In this document: positions 1 to 13,100 of the stretch, one piece after another | Layout: every line of letters begins with the position of its first letter | Position numbering within the stretch: position 1 is the first letter of the stretch | DNA from: Onchocerca volvulus | Taxonomy: Eukaryota; Nematoda; Chromadorea; Rhabditida; Onchocercidae | Reading direction: 5' to 3' | NCBI GenBank assembly: GCA_000499405.2 | Contig: HG738138.1 | Coordinates: 13,331,208 to 13,395,207, forward strand | DNA: 64,000 bases | Translations under genes and position numbers: made by a program | Notes under the pieces: generated by a model | The model's input: the letters and a program-made list of their open reading frames with translations, nothing else | Told to the model about the DNA's origin: nothing | The model's database searches: none

Positions 1-2820
1 AGTGAAAAAGGGGAACAATTGAGAAGAGGAAAATATTTGAAGCTCTGGATAGTGCCTGATGAATAACATTTCAAAGAATGTAAAATAGTGCAAAAAGATG
101 TTATCCAATTGGCTTGCAAAAACGAATTCTGCGTTTCCCACAAAACTTATCAATAAATACTATACTAAACAAGCTACGTCAAACTATGAGTCATGAAATG
201 ATTCAAATCACCAATGATGATTAGTTTAGTGATATAATATAAACAAATGAATGGGAAGAAAACGAGGAGAACTAATCAAAGTTTTCACCATTTCCTTTCC
301 ATTCACTGGTTTCTCATATCGCTTGATATGATAAAAACAAAAAAGGCGATGGTATTTTATCAGTTAGTTAGGAACGATGAATGAACGGTCCGAGCGTATA
401 ACAACATATTGAAGCCTTCTTCTCGAGATTCGTATGCAATAGATGGCAGAAGTTTTATAGGAAATTGAGGTAGAAAATTCTGTCGACACAAACATCTGAT
501 CAGTTGCCATGCTGCTGGTATCGATGCTTGTGAACTGATGAGGTTTATGGATGGCATGGAAAAGCTAAGAGAATGAATGGTACAGGAGGACCTGAACAGG
601 ATGGAGTCAGAATGTGATGGATTAGGAACCAACCAAGTTGCCAGAGAAAATTTGTTGCTGCGAACCGGGACATTAAAGTCACTCACAACAAATCAGTAAC
701 AACATCTTGTTTGCTGAAGGAATTGGACCAGCACATCGATATAAACTTCGTTGGAATGGTTGTCAACACTTAAGCATCTGGAAGTAGTGACTGCAGGTCA
801 CAGGCAGCTAGCAATCTGCTTTACTAACTAAGCATTTTCAGACCCGATTCAAAAAAGTTCAATTTCAATTGAAATTAAGCTTTCCAGCTGACTCAATTGT
901 TGGCACCTTCACTTCCAATCGATCCTCTACATCATATAACAACACACAGCGGAGTCTGCATTTCTTTGCATTTTTGTATTCTGCAGGGGAAATACAGAGA
1001 ATAAGAAAGCAGCCAGTAAGGTGATTCAGGCAAATATACCATTTGTCGCGCTTTGTTGCTTCAAATTTTAGCAGCAATACTTTTGCAAACTTCCACTTTT
1101 TATTTTTCAGGTGAAAAAAAAAAAAAAAAAAAAAAAAAAAACCCCCCCCCCCCCCCCCCCCCCCCCAATGAATCAGCCGTTTTATTTGAGAATAATGCTT
1201 GCACAAGAACTGTTGCAGATATTTATACAAATATATGTGTAACAGTTTCAATCAGACGGAGATTGAGAGCCGTACCATTCCCAGGACTCAGAAGGAAATG
1301 AGAGCGAAATCCTCAAAAGTAACAGGGATATAGAAAAGCAATACTGGGCATGACGTAGGCTTACATGATTATTTCATCCCGATACTATATACATACATCT
1401 TCAAATAGCTTGATTTCTTGTGGAATTTTAATTTTACAAACTTTAGTCGAACTGAAATTATTTTAGTGAACTTTAAATGAAAAAGTTTCGTCACAACATA
1501 AGGTGTTCTGATATCACATCCAGAAAAAGTATAATAAAAATTGGACAATGAAATTACTAGAATGAGGATAAAAAGTGGAAACAGGCATATAAATGAAGAG
1601 AAGCGATGAAAGTACACAAAACAGACAAATGTTTATATGCATTCAACGGGAAGATTAAAATTCAAGTTGACATAGCGCGGCGCTTCGCAGTAATTTAGAT
1701 TTAGATGACGAGAGAGATGTTGAGATTTCTTGGCAAAAAAAAAAAAAAAAAAAATTGAATGTAGATAGATGATAGTGAAAAGTTCGACGACTATAGGATC
1801 AAGGTGAAATAACAACGATGTATGATAACACAATGTCGAGAAGTCTGTGACGGAAGTGAGAGATGCTTAAGCTACATATTTGAAAGTTGCGATATGCTCG
1901 TGGTCTACAGTTGTCTCTTATCAATTTGCGCGATGGAGGACCAGAAATCTTTTCGTCATAGAGACATCAAAAAACAAAACTCGCGATTGTGAACAATTTT
2001 GTTATCCCAAACACCAAACTATGAAAATCAATTTCATTCGAGTCCTTAACTATAAATAATAAGATGCAATCGAAAATAGGCAATTCCAGAAATCTATCTC
2101 CACAAACTTTTATTATAAAATAAAGCTTTTCTTAATCAACCAAACGTAAATTTAGTTCCTCAAACCTTAGCGAAGCCATTAAGTTCCAAAAACAGACTAG
2201 AGAATGAAGTTCCTGCTAAATGTTGAAGACCTGATCGGTAATATCACCCAATCCAATGCTGAATAATATTTCAAAAATGATCCGATGCAATAAGATTATT
2301 CTGTCTAGTTCTGAAGTGTACGCCGTCCCAATGCAATCTAACAAATCTAACTTCATTCAAATCTCTTCACAAAACACAAAAGATTATCGATCCCGTTCAT
2401 ACAGTGTAGTTCTAATATTTTCGATTTACTGAATGCAACTTTTCACATCACTGCGTTGTCAGTATATCCGTCTGTAGTATTTCAATTATATACACAATTT
2501 TTCGTACAAAACAAACTAATATCATTAGTTATTTAATGTTAAAAACTTTATGCAAATGCGAATTTTAAATTCTTTCATTGAAGAAAAGAACATCAATTAT
2601 TCATAAAAAGGAACAAAAATTTAGATCAATTGGTAGGATTACCACTGTATACATAACAATGTAAACGGGTTGAAGTAGCAGCCCGTCATCTTTTATAGTT
2701 TTATTGCAATAATCTATTAAAATGTTTTTTATATAGGATATTTGTCACAACAGGGACAGAAGAAAGTGCTCATTATCAGGCAAGAAGATGACAAACAGCT
2801 ATCCTGACTTCAACAGCGTT
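1..2820. other. Intergenic stretch, no gene recognised
   Basis: No exon chain or recognisable domain was found on either strand. The stretch holds an A28/C25 homopolymer junction (1114-1166) and a 20-base A run (1735-1754). A minus-strand AATAAA at 2700-2705 lies about 115 bases past the MOB3 stop and probably serves that gene. Longer open frames at 360-686 and 865-1251 on the minus strand look accidental; the second is created by the homopolymer. Confidence 0.5.
1114..1166 (+). repeat. A28 tract joined directly to C25 tract
   Basis: Bases 1114-1141 are all A and 1142-1166 are all C. Nothing else in the window resembles this junction. It may be a true low-complexity locus or an assembly or consensus artefact, because homopolymers of this length are hard to sequence. 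Confidence 0.9.
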
Positions 2821-4612
2821 TCATTCAACACGAATCCGCCGGTTGCCAGAGTTGACTATCAATCGCTCAGTCATTTCCTTCTAAAACATTCCTTCACCCC
2901 ATATGTACGAAAATCATAGAAAATCTCAAAATTTTGTGCTAATGTAATTTAATAGATTAATACGTTGCATGCACTGCCGTACGAACCTTAGGTTTTTGGT
3001 GAGGGTGTTTTTCATGGGTAATTTAATACGGATATTTCTAATTCGCTCTATAATTATGTATGAAACAAATAGGAAAACTTACCAGCGCATCCAACTCACG
3101 CGATGAAACCATTTGATGTTCAGTAATGAAATAGTAAAAATGTTTGTATAAAGTGTTTGCGTGAGGTTCCTAAAAGAGTTCAAATGGCAACCATTTCTTG
3201 AAATATCACAGTCAATCCAACTATTACCAAACGTTTATGTTATAAAATACGTCAATCGCTGGAAAAGGAACTTACAGCTCCCAGATGCGATAATCGGTCA
3301 AAATGATGTATATAAATATGGACAAACACTCGAAACAATCTTGTCAATATCTTTTTACACGTTTGCCGAAAATCTCGTGGGAACGGAACCTCTGCAAACT
3401 ATGAATCATTTTAATTATAATTATCGCCTAAAATTAAGATAATACTAGTTGGAACCGAACTGAATATATTCGTCCAAATTCTGCACGTTTCAACAAATTG
3501 GAGCTTCTCATCAACAAAAATTTATACCCGTATTAGAAGGAAAAATAGTTTCATTATTTATCCGTATCTCAATCCAATCCATCAGAAGAAATATATATTC
3601 AGGTGCAGGTAACCTTGTTGGTTTTTTATAACTGACACCATCTTGCCAAAGGTATTCATATCTGCAAAAAAAAAAAAAAAAGAAAAAAAAGTTATGGTCA
3701 CAATTTCAAGGAAAGAAATGAAAGAAGAAATAAAGCGAATTTACTATCTAATTTTATCGTCATTCTAACATATCTCAACGCCAACTCCAGCAGCATTTCA
3801 TTCTCAAACTTCAAGTTCATTATGTAAGATTCGAAAATTTTAAACTGTAGTAACATTAAGGTTTAACCTCTTTTTAACATTACTGACTACTGCTAGTGCA
3901 GATTATAAAAAGTTGTAAATACTCAATCTTCAATTTTTAAAATTTCCTTCTAAAAAAAACAAAAATTAACTTACCGAGGTCCACCACTCATTGTAGGGCA
4001 TGATTTTGCTGTGCAAACATCTGATATTATTCCATATAGAAGATTTATTCGATTGAAAAAGTCCACCGCTGCAGCTTATTCATACCATTAATTAAAACTA
4101 ATGATTACAATGTCCAAATGTTCAATTATGAAAGAGCAAACTTACTATGAACAGCTAACCAATCTTCGAAGTTTTCGTTAGGTGGCAATCGAACAGCTGC
4201 TTTCAAATCCAAACCCGAATGTAGCGTAGCTTGAGCCTGTTTATGCAAATTATATCGTAACGTCCCAACTGGAAACTTTTTTTTCGGCCGAAATGTCTGC
4301 AAATTTGCCGAAAAATAGTGAATATAAAAAGTTTATTTAAGGCAAGTTCCGAAAATTATGAAAGTGGAACTGTGTCATCGCAGCTGATACACCGTCCATT
4401 TTCCATTATAACTCACGATTTTTTTCAGTATAACTCACACAAAGTCCTTTTTTCATTGATCTATCCTTAAAAAAGTGTTTCGTCATAAAAATAAATATAA
4501 TTATGCTAAGAATATATCGTAGAAGCAAATAGATTAAGCGCACTTTATGAAAATCTTTCAAAGAACGGACCTTATCCTTGTTCATCTGCAAAAAATCCAA
4601 GAAACTCGCCAT
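2821..4612 (-). CDS. MOB3: MOB3-type MOB kinase activator, 7 exons, 227 aa
   Basis: MOB proteins are small zinc-binding adaptors that bind and activate NDR/LATS or MST-type kinases of the Hippo and mitotic-exit pathways. Exons read on the minus strand: 4571-4612, 4146-4296, 3975-4068, 3528-3661, 3276-3391, 3083-3169, 2821-2880. All phases close, giving 228 codons including TGA; human MOB3 is about 217 aa. The N-terminus [12 protein letters not shown], the core [12 protein letters not shown], the segment [13 protein letters not shown] and [16 protein letters not shown] are typical of the family. Predicted zinc ligands are Cys83, Cys88, His165 and His170. The C-terminal exon starts KEMTERL, like the KEMTARM of vertebrate MOB3, then adds a short tail. 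The start ATG opens the first exon before NKDK, as in relatives. MOB3 rather than MOB1 or MOB4 is chosen from the NKDKTFRP start and the KEMT end. Confidence 0.93.
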
Positions 4613-6206
4613 AGTGGCTAACTATCACGAAATCGTGTAGATGCTTATTTTGTCACCAGTTCCAGTAAAAATTCATGAATTTAGTCTAGAAAAGAAATAA
4701 GTGAAAGTATGGATGTATTCTTTCGCAGTAATTCGTCTGAGAACTTTTCCGCAGTGCTAATGCAGTTTTTCAAGTTAAAAACTTCGCCATGTCATGAGCT
4801 ATCGTTGGACTGCGTAAATGCCGTAAATGCCATGCAAGAGTTGCCCAAAAGATTAACCATCTAAAAATATTTGGCCAGCCTTCTGAGAATAAACTTTAGT
4901 TGAAATACTTGATTTCTCAAACTTTGAGTTTTTTTGCCAATTCAAAAGCCTTATCTCATAACACCGAGATGGCAGCACTCCATAGATGGCTACAGCTTCT
5001 ACTTATAAAACAGTATAGCTTTATATAAAAAGTTCAAAGCAAAAGACAAAAAGAATACTTCTTTTAATATTTCCAAATACAGAGGTACTCAGTAAGTAGC
5101 GTGATAAGTACATTTGCATATATCTTGCTCAACAATTTTGATTCCAGAAAGTCCTTGGTTCAGATTATCTATTAACATGTTGATTCATTTCAATATCCAA
5201 TATTTTCAATTCTCTGCAGTCATAACGACATGAATTCAGGTGCAATAAAATGAAATCATCGAGATGCGTTTTGATTCGGTTCGATGCGAGTGAATACTCA
5301 AATACATGTGAGTCCAGGTGCTTATCATCCCGTTCCGGTTCCTCGGCGCCATTTATCTTTCTTGCCCTTCTTATTCATCTCCACCATCCCTCCCACCAAA
5401 TCATTTCCCTGCATTCATCAAGAGAAAATAAAACTCACCAACCTGCCCCGACCCCTAAACTCCCCCCCCCCCCTCCCACCTTTGCCACAACCTTTCAGCC
5501 ACTGAACCCATTAATCTGCTAACTTGATCTGAAATTAACGACTGACATTGCATTTTGATTTGGGGAGCGTAATGCAAATAATGGCCCACTCGTTTTGTTC
5601 CGGCTTGGAGTAAAGTCCGGCACGTGGTTCATGCATTCCAGAACACGGCTGAGAGATCTAAGAATACATTTCTCGCATTTGAAAATGCGTCACCTAAATT
5701 TAGGAGCCTTCCTTCAGATGATTCATTCTTCATTTGATTATGTTGGGAAAAAGTGTAACATAATGCCCTCGCGTGTTTGGCGAACCGTATCTTCGCCAGT
5801 GGTCGCATATTGTTCGAACATAAAAAGTCTAATCGTCTTCTAACTTTTTGATGCCACGACGAAATCCACTTGTGGACATCCTTGAGCAGCCTAACTCTTT
5901 CCACCCACCAGTTGACCTTTCAAGTATTATCTTGGTTTGCTTTAAATTGAACCATCCATAATTCATGTAGAAAAGACTGAGCGATATCAATTTATTATGT
6001 TAGAAGGAGCTATTATAAAAAGATGAAATAATGAAATGCAAAGACATTAATGCAGTGTATACTGGAGGGAACAACAATCACCTATTTATTACTGGACAGA
6101 CTTTTAAGATTTAATGAAACTAGTCGAATGAGAGCCTACAAGCACAACATCCATTGCAAAAATGTTTTAATTAGTTATACTGATTAAAGCCCAAAGATTC
6201 TCAATA
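4613..6206. other. Intergenic stretch between ZIP13 end and MOB3 start
   Basis: No exon chain was recognised. A minus-strand AATAAA at 6085-6090 lies about 120 bases past the ZIP13 stop and is a likely poly(A) signal. A C-rich low-complexity patch lies near 5445-5480. Open frames of 80-90 codons at 5250-5522 and 5595-5904 overlap on both strands, match no family I know, and are probably accidental. Spacing of about 1.6 kb argues against a tight nematode operon with MOB3. Confidence 0.45.
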
Positions 6207-9200
6207 TTAATCAAGATGAAATTGATTCAGTACACCCATCAGCATAATACCGACCAAAAAACACATCCACTGCAAAATATTTTGCCTGAAATTGCGCCAA
6301 ATGATTGTTTAGTTGAATAATAGAAAAGGATGCCTTAAGAAATTAACAAATATTGAACGAATTCATTGAATAAAGCTATTCGAAGGCTAGTTAATTGTTC
6401 ATACCAATTTTTTTTTTGAAGTCTCAAGTGGATGACGTGCCAACATGTATATCTAATCGAAATTATCATCCGATAATGAAACAACTGGATGACGAGGTAG
6501 AATATTACTCCTTCGGTCGACAATTAGAGTTAATAATAAATTGATACCTTGAATCGGTCTCCTTCATTAGTTCGGGTAGTATTTGGGCAAGTGCAATATT
6601 GATAAAACTACCGGCCGTAAATGGCAAAATATTTTGAGATGCTCCATTTGTCGCGCATTCGATATGCAAAAATAATGCTGCGCATGCTCCTAGAGCACCA
6701 CCAGCTGCGGTCAACAACTATAATTGATGGAATCGATCATAAAAATTTGGAATCGAATAGCGAATTTTTTGATGTCTTCGTCACAGTTACTTTTTCGAAG
6801 GATTTCACATTTTTCCAAGATATTTCCAAAATGTCTAAAAGAAAAACTAACCTGAGCTTTTACAGCAGACCATCTGTTGAAATCAGCACGAAGTAAAATG
6901 GCAAAGTCGCTAATTTCATGCGGTAACTCATGAATAACTATTGAGAATGTTGTCAGCAAACCAAGCTGCAATCACTTTCAGTTTTACAATCTATTGATCA
7001 AAAATGTAACAGTTACTAAAACAAAATTTATTTGACAAATTAGCCTTGAATTGATTGGAATTGTGAACCTGTTTTACTAAGGAATAATTCCTACCAACAC
7101 AAAGATGAATTGGACCAACAAAAAACAAGCAATGAAGTACAAGAACAGTATACATAGAAAACTGTAGTAAATATTACAGCATTCCCCGGGTCTAAATGAC
7201 TGAATCAATCTTCCATGTTTTGTGTATCTTCACCACTTCTATTAAATTAAATTCCTTTATAGAAGAATGATAATGTCTCGCAAAACTTCTGCAAAAAAAA
7301 ATTATGACGAAGAAATTCAGCGATAACCTTCGTATCCATTAGAAATGAACCGCCAATGGCTAGTCCATGAGTGAAATTGTCCATAAAATTGGCGATGAGA
7401 TTTAATATCGCGCACATCTGTAGCAGTTTGAGAGATAAGTAACCTTAATTTTGATGCAATCTAGATTTTTACGCAAAAACCATCTCCTTGAGTTGTTGCT
7501 CTAAAAATCATATTTTTCTAAGATAGTCAGTAAGAATTATGGCTTCATGAACTAATCATTTGAATCATCATGCTACTATTCATCAATAAAAATTCATTGA
7601 TGAAATATTCCTGTTAAATGAATTTCTTAGCCAAATTTAAATTTCTACAATTCTTAAACAAAGGCTTGTTGAATTTTGGTCAGATTGAACGTTGCTGAGA
7701 GTATGCTTAGGTAAACAACTTACTCTACGTTGGCTATATTCACTTGTTGCACAGAGTTTTTCCAGCATGAAGCAAAACAAAACACCTACTGTTGTCCAGA
7801 CACCCGCTGTCAGTCTATCTACTGCAATATAAAAATTTAAGTAAATAATCACACTGTTATTTGCATCACTTCTATGTATTATCGACATTGCATATCACAA
7901 ATGAACAAAAAATTGGAATAACCCTGAGTATCTGCCCACACAGTTGGAAGTAAATGGAGGAAGACATCACCAATCAGACTTCCAACAGCGAAACTCAGCA
8001 GCAAATGCAAGCTTTGGCGACCATCTAAAACGTATATCTAGTGCAGCAACCGAAAATAAAGGATAAGTTTTGTAAGATATTATGCACAATGCTTGCTAAC
8101 TTTTAGCACAATGCAACAACAGATTCAACTTATATGAATCAGGAATTTAAAGGATGCTCATTTTTCTCGAATTCGAGAACAATCTCAAAAATAACATGTT
8201 TAGAGAAAATTTATTTCCAATTTCCACACACCTGAAAAGTGAAAAATATATTTTCAAAAAGATCTCAAACTTACATTTTGACTGTAGAAAATTCGTGAAA
8301 TCACGAGGTAAAATAAATGCAGGGATAATGCCACATGCAACGATGCAGATGCAACCAAGCACTGTCCACAGGTAAGTATCCCATAAAACCAATTCCTTAC
8401 CATATTTTTTGGCTATTCGTTCCAAAAGTTCCCTTTCTTCTTGCAGTTCTTCTGCATACCTATATATTGGTTAAAAAAAAGTAAACTGATACGGAAATAC
8501 TGAAAATTTCTACCTGCTCAAATGTTGGCCATCTTTGTAGAATCATTGCTAAGAATGAATTTAGACTGTTGCGGCCATTGATTTATGTTGACACTGACTA
8601 GCTGCATCATTAATGTTGAATAAATGTAAGGGGTATTGCAACTGTGCAATGCATGCAATCAAACATGCAATTCAATCTCGAGCCAGGTATTGCATTAAAA
8701 CATTCTTGAAAAGCATTGCTTTTGTCTTTCTTCAGACTTCGAAAACTATTACTTTTGTTCGAATCGTCTGGAAAAAGCAACGACACGTCCATCTGGGTCA
8801 ATTAGTGTATCGGGTGGTATCTCACTGCGGGTGTTTAGGATTTCACTAGTTTTTTTGAAAGTGGTAAGAAACATTTCCGGCAATACATCATTACCGCCAA
8901 GGTCGGGTGCCGGCAGCTGATCCAGCTCTGAAAAACAAACAGCAAAAGGAATTTTCTGAATCAATTGACTAAATCTCATATTCAGCCTATCTGACAAAAC
9001 TTTTATTTGAAAATTCATTAGTATTGTCTACTTATTGCAACTACTCTTTAGCAACTATTATTTTAGCTCTATTGGATCGATCTAGATCAGTAACTACGAG
9101 ATGATGCAAACAGCCATCATTTATCTTAAAGTATTCCGCCACCTTAGGAAAAAATGTTGAGCATGATAACAAATGAAAAGTCTACCAATAAAGATAAATT

Positions 9201-9419
9201 TCTAAATATGAAATTTTATCCGATGATTGTATCTGAAATATATATATATATATGTGCATAATCCCCAGTTACGATCTTTACATCATGACAATCATTTATC
9301 GAAAATGGAAGAAATCGATTACGTTGCTCGAGAAATACTTGCTGAGCATAGATGCAGCACAGGAATACAGCAGTGGATAATAACAGCTGTAGAATTGATC
9401 GATTTGCCACAATACCCAT
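6207..9419 (-). CDS. SLC39A13: ZIP13-type (SLC39A13) zinc transporter, 9 exons, 369 aa
   Basis: ZIP proteins move Zn2+ (sometimes Fe2+) into the cytosol; ZIP13 acts in Golgi or vesicle membranes. Exons on the minus strand: 9323-9419, 8753-8927, 8275-8459, 7923-8024, 7724-7821, 7328-7417, 6852-6965, 6548-6717, 6207-6285. All phases close to 370 codons with the stop; human ZIP13 is 371 aa. Exon 1 encodes a signal-peptide-like start (LLLSTAVFLCCIYA). Exon 4 has LLLSFAVGSLIGDVFLHLLP. The metal-site helices are intact: DNFTHG at about 232-237 and HELPHE at 261-266, followed by DFAILLRADFNRWSAVKAQ. The histidine-rich loops of ZIP7 are missing, which favours ZIP13. The C-terminus is a last hydrophobic helix (LVGIMLMGVL). 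The exon 1 to exon 2 join is the least certain, since it rests on phase and a GTAATC donor. Confidence 0.93.
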
Positions 9420-12400
9420 TGGATCTATAGATTTTAATTTTATTTTAACTCTTTTGTACTACTGCATCCAATCATCCATTTTTCTATGTAATTCGAAGAG
9501 CTTCTTCAAGCACAATTATCTTATAAGAAGTGCTTGTTCGACGAGTTTTTGTCTCAAATCCACCTAGCAGAATGATAGCACTAGATAGAATGTATGCAAA
9601 ATGTGAAGTCAGGAAAGGAATAATAAGAATGCGAAGGGAGTGAAGTTTGATTAACTTCCACATATTAGAGATTTTAAAGAATATCATATTCTGATATCTC
9701 TTCCAGCAAATGGTAATAACTTTCGCATATATTAAGAGTTTCAATGACTTACATAGAATAAAAGCCGGGAAATGAATGATGATAGGAAAATTCTACAAGA
9801 TGAAGAATGATGGGTTATACGAAATGAGCGAATTGAAAACTAGAGGTAACATGATTAAAGATTATCAAAATTACAAGTGCTGAGTAAGGAGTTGTGTGAA
9901 CGTGACTGTCTATCAAAGCAAAAGGAAGAGGAAGGTGATATCGGAGAGAGGAAACATGCACTCGATCATTCATATTTTCAAGTAAAGCATTTTTGAAGGA
10001 CAGATTAGAAGCAAGTGTTTACAAGAAATTGATTCTGTTTCAAATTACAAACAGGTTTTCCGAAAGATGTGAGTTGAGATGCTGATATCAATAGATTGCA
10101 ATACTTCAACTTAAACTTAAATCTGTACGAAAAAGGCGAAATTTACTGCTCTCTGTCCAAAAATTATCAACTTACACTGGTTGCATCCATGCATGCTTTG
10201 CTTATATTTACTCATGGATGTACATAATGTGTGCTGCACCTACCGTTGCAGCCTGTATCTTCTTACACCCTTTTAAACTCATGCACTTTTAAATTGCTGT
10301 TAACAGTCACGTGGGAAAATCCATATCATTAAGGTCAAAGCGCCATCCGCTGCAAGTGACTTTGGTATACCGGAATGGCGTCTCTGTGTCAATTACGGAA
10401 ACAGTAAACAAACCCACTAGGCCAATAACTAAAAATGGTAGTGTAGCAGTAATAATGTGACTAATTGCTTCTCTTATTCTTTACTCATTCGTCTTCTTCC
10501 TATGTCATCATCTTCCCGTTCTTTCACAAAGTGATAATTGACGACGAAAAATTTTCTCAGATTCGGCGAAAATACTTTTCAAATGACATTTTTTCCTCAA
10601 TATGTCTCCGCACTTATACGACAAATAATTAGCAGGATTTCCCTTGGTAAGAAACTTCCTAAATCAATTTCAACTTTCATTGTAATGAGAGGCAAGTCCT
10701 GTATCATAAGTCATATTCTTCAACCAGTAAAGATCTCGACATCGATATGCAATCATCCATATTAAACAAGTGCGAATCTCTCAACACATTTGAGACATTT
10801 TCTGTCACATGTAAGCCTATCAATTATTTGAAAATGTTCGAAACTAAGCCTATTTACAGTAAGAAAATGAAAATAATGTTCATACGTGAAACATTACTCA
10901 TGGTTTACCTGTACTTAGCTGGAATGAATAGCACAGTTGAGAAGAGGATCGGAAAAGCTGTAAGAAATTGTACGGCTCAGTCCTGCAAATTTTCAAAAGA
11001 TCCTTCTAAAGTTGTGTACATATTTCTTATTCAGAAACTCTCCAAATACGTCTAAAATTCAGTTCTTGTTTTTCCTATTCCAGTACTTTTCAGTGTTAGC
11101 AAATCCTTCTAACTCGCTCATGGAAAATCTCAGCATTATTAACTCAGTCCTATTTCAAATGCCAGAACGAAGCGAATAACCTGCAGAATGATCGAGGAAT
11201 CAGTTAAATGAAGAAGCGATGATGGTCTGGAGATGAATTTATCCTGCTTCTTCCCTTTTCAACTTCCTAATTTCAAATGTCGATATGTGAGTGAGTAAAT
11301 GGGGTATATATTGTTGAGAGAACCTAAAATAACTCGTCTACTCTACGTATCACTCAAGTTGAAAGGAATAAGTAAAGCGAAACACGGTGCATGTCAGTAA
11401 TTGATTACAGGAAGAATGTGAAGAGCAGGAATGAGATGAGGTTGAACGGAATAAAAAAGAAGACAAAGATTAGATAATGAGTAAATGAGATGGTGAAGAG
11501 TGATAAGCTCGAGATGAACGATTTGATATGATAACAATAATAAGTGTGCAAAGTAGCAGGAACAAGAATGCTGCAATAATATTGTAATGTGAAGTATACG
11601 ATAGAGAGGTGCATTGAAGAGGCTGTCGTTTCCGATGGAGGGATGATGATGATGATGCAGGGGGAGAAGGAGAGCAAGTATGCGCGCACAACATCCTCCT
11701 CTTTCTACTACTTCAGTTTAAAATAACTGGAAGAAAATTCAAAATTCCGGTATATCATTGATAAAAATGAAGCCAATATTATATGTGTAGATAGACTGAT
11801 AGATATAGGAATGTATAAATCAGAATACATGATCTGATAAGTGGCAGTAACAAGTGGTAGTTGTGAAAGTGGGTCAGTCAATTCCCCTGTCCTTATTCAA
11901 TAGAGCAGTCGTAATGTATTAAACTTGAATATTCAATACTCTCATTCCATCCTTCGATTCAGTGGAATTCTGATAATTTCCACTTGGCTCAGAGTTTTCA
12001 GGATTAACGATTCCTAACATTTCTATCTACAACCATAAAATGGGCACGGAAAAAAAGAAAGAAATAGAAAGAGCCATATTGCGCTGCTCATTTATGATGA
12101 CAGACACTACCCTTCACACATTAATTATATAACATTCCCTCCGAAAAAGAATGGTAGCGTCTCACTCTTATCCTAAAAGATTTACAAGAACAAAGAGAGA
12201 GAAAAAAATATCAAACATTATCTAAAAATCAGAATAAGAACTGCAGGGAATAGACCTGGTAGTTCTTAATCGACAACAAAATTCTCTGATAACTGCGTCG
12301 TAATTGCGACAAACAGTACCCGTTAAGCATTACAGAATTAGAAATAAAAAAGATAGATGAAGCAATTGCTATGCAACAGGGAAGGATAAGTAAGAGATGC

Positions 12401-13100
12401 GGTAAGGCAAGGAAAGAATGATGTAGAATAGAGAAGACGAAAGCGAGGAGAATCAGTCCAAATTATCCTTCTAGTGCAATGTATCTTTCTTTCATTATCT
12501 CCATATTCTCGTTAACACAACTCCAAATAGTTGGATTTGCTTAGGTCATCTACCTAACATTTGATGCTCATAGCGCCTGCAAAGATATTAAGCCAAGAGT
12601 GTTGGCGAGGATCAATTGATCTATATTCTTTGAACTCTAACTATTGCATAGATCTCTGGATCTATCGATCTATCCATCTCGGAACTCATTTCAACGGCAT
12701 CATCTCACCATATTTCCAGCCTGCGGTTATCTGATTTAAATCTAGGAGATAATACGGAAAGGTGGAGGCTTTTCGCAGATTCTGAACATGTGACCTAATA
12801 TTGACATATCGAGATTTTTCTCTTATTTCCTCTGTTTCTATCTTAAACAAGAAGATTCCCAACAGTAATGCTCAAATGACTCATGTTCATTTTTTCCAAC
12901 GGAATGTTATCACTTCGTTCATCCTAAGAAAACTTTTATTTACAATTCTTTTAGAAGTGAACGAACAATGGTTATGTGTGGAATTAAGACGCAAATGAAC
13001 TTAGATAAAATATTCATTTCATACAACAATAACACTTATTCTAAATAGTCGCAAACCAAACACAGATGAATGAGCAAATAATGACAATACACTGATGATT
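9420..13100. other. Intergenic stretch, no gene recognised
   Basis: About 3.7 kb lies between the PiT gene's 3' end and the ZIP13 start, both on the minus strand. I found no exon series. It contains a short TA run near 9239-9252, a purine-rich segment around 11400-11690 and a GATGATGATG tract near 11643. A minus-strand AATAAA at 12935-12940 could be the PiT poly(A) signal. The ZIP13 promoter should lie in its left part. Confidence 0.45.

Noticed and set aside
865..1251. 128-codon minus-strand open frame
   Set aside because: Its centre is the homopolymer junction read as poly-Gly/poly-Phe; the frame exists only because the tract lacks stops.
3161..3442. 93-codon plus-strand open frame
   Set aside because: It is antisense to two well-supported MOB3 exons.
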